64,000 nt of DNA from Ascarosepion bandense. Its lineage: Eukaryota > Mollusca > Cephalopoda > Sepiida > Sepiidae. Position numbers and translations under genes: made by a program. This document shows positions 63,339 to 64,000 of this stretch, piece after piece; position 1 is the first letter of the stretch, and every line of letters starts with the position of its first letter. The notes under the pieces were generated by a model. It was not told the origin of the DNA, did no database searches, and was given only the letters and a program-made list of their open reading frames with translations. Location of the stretch: NCBI GenBank assembly GCA_037127315.1, contig JBBBDQ010000351.1, positions 405,001-469,000 of the forward strand. The letters are read 5' to 3'.

Positions 63339-64000
63339 TTTTGAACTTCTTCTAGTCTTATCCAAGTACAATAGGAATAGAAGAATTTCATGTCTGGGGC
63401 ATTGCCAGACCAGTGACAAAAATAACTGACCAGCACTCTTGACCATAGAGCTGCATCTGGTGCTGTGTCCAAAGATTCTTTACTCTGCTACACATAATGA
63501 CTAGAATAACAAGCCCTTACCCAGCTGTTATGTTGCATAATAATCAGTTCATATATCATATTAATCATTAAAATATTTTCCTTGGCTTTCTATGGAAATG
63601 TTCAAGAATCTTTCAAATTTCAATTGAACATTCTGCTATTTAGTTTATCTTTAACTTGTCAGAAATTTTTGTTTCAGGTAGTTTGGACTTTAACTAAGTT
63701 GAAACTCTTACTTTATTTTTTATTTTTTACTTTTTTTTTTTAATTGTAGTAGATAGACCCTTCTATCATTCGGTTTACACTCCACCCACATCCATTGAAC
63801 AGGTGTAGAGGCTCATCCCTTGTTCCCTGTTCAGGAAGTAGTCTCCGGCTCTCTTTTTCTCCTCAGACCTCAGTAATAGTGCTTCTGCGATTTTCCTGTG
63901 ATGTGCATGGTCAGTAGCAATGTCTTTTCATTTTGAGGGTACTGGGTTGGCAGTTTTCTGGTAGCTGCTTCTGACTGGTAGTTAGGAGCCCTACGTCTTG
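63338..64000. other. Unassigned right end
   Basis: 63760-64000 is higher-complexity and less AT-rich (CTCCACCCACATCCATTGAA, GTCTCCGGCTCTCTTTTTC), possibly part of an element continuing past the window. No frame or motif I can name. Confidence 0.3.

Noticed and set aside
1..64000. Host protein-coding gene with several exons
   Set aside because: Apart from 20317-20517, every stretch with coding character matches a transposon; no series of exons with consistent splice borders was seen.

Overview
The window is eukaryotic, AT-rich, non-coding DNA made almost entirely of transposable-element remnants, microsatellites and fold-back (inverted-repeat) elements. No complete host gene is visible. The best host-coding candidate is one short GC-rich ORF at 20347-20517. 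The many copies of one tRNA-derived SINE, diverged LINE reverse-transcriptase relics, long (AT)n/(CA)n tracts and a Penelope-like element tail suggest a mollusc, most likely a cephalopod such as an octopus. That assignment is inference from repeat style; no marker gene supports it.

Layout. 0-5.5 kb: Ty3/gypsy RT relic, the C-terminal end of a LINE with an internally tandem-duplicated segment, SINEs, a LINE 3' fragment and a palindromic hammerhead-like element. 5.5-16 kb: (AT)n tracts, an unclassified dispersed repeat, hammerhead-like motifs, fold-backs, and SINEs with target-site duplications. 16-20 kb: a decayed LINE on the + strand, interrupted by a minus-strand fragment of a related LINE. 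20-27 kb: SINEs, the candidate exon, ATG-rich and CTAT microsatellites, a 140-bp tandem array. 27.5-29.3 kb: a fold-back transposon with arms of about 0.7 kb and a LINE scrap in its loop. 30.6-34.4 kb: a mariner/LINE mosaic and the most complete LINE (minus strand, endonuclease plus RT). 34.9-41.7 kb: LINE split by a SINE, Tc1-type MITE, 5S-tRNA composite, solo LTR with a 3x124-bp tandem, hammerhead-core repeat, D37D-type mariner with both terminal repeats. 42-52 kb: LINE and SINE fragments, a Penelope-like GIY-YIG tail, a 0.9-kb polypyrimidine tract, a second MITE copy. 52-56 kb: a minus-strand endonuclease/RT LINE interrupted by another LINE, and a solo LTR with a perfect 5-bp duplication. 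56-64 kb: SINEs including a head-to-head pair, tandem repeats, a second large fold-back, and the dispersed repeat again.

How the parts relate. Several elements carry the hammerhead ribozyme signature (CTGANGA, short stem, GAAA, short stem, NTH), some as inverted pairs on the arms of palindromes flanked by (AT)n. One copy (40482-40528) keeps every invariant core base. The nearby Penelope-like tail is a plausible autonomous partner, since hammerheads are known in Penelope-like elements. The SINE has a conserved nested stem-loop near its 3' end. No operon, CRISPR array or bacterial-type regulation applies.
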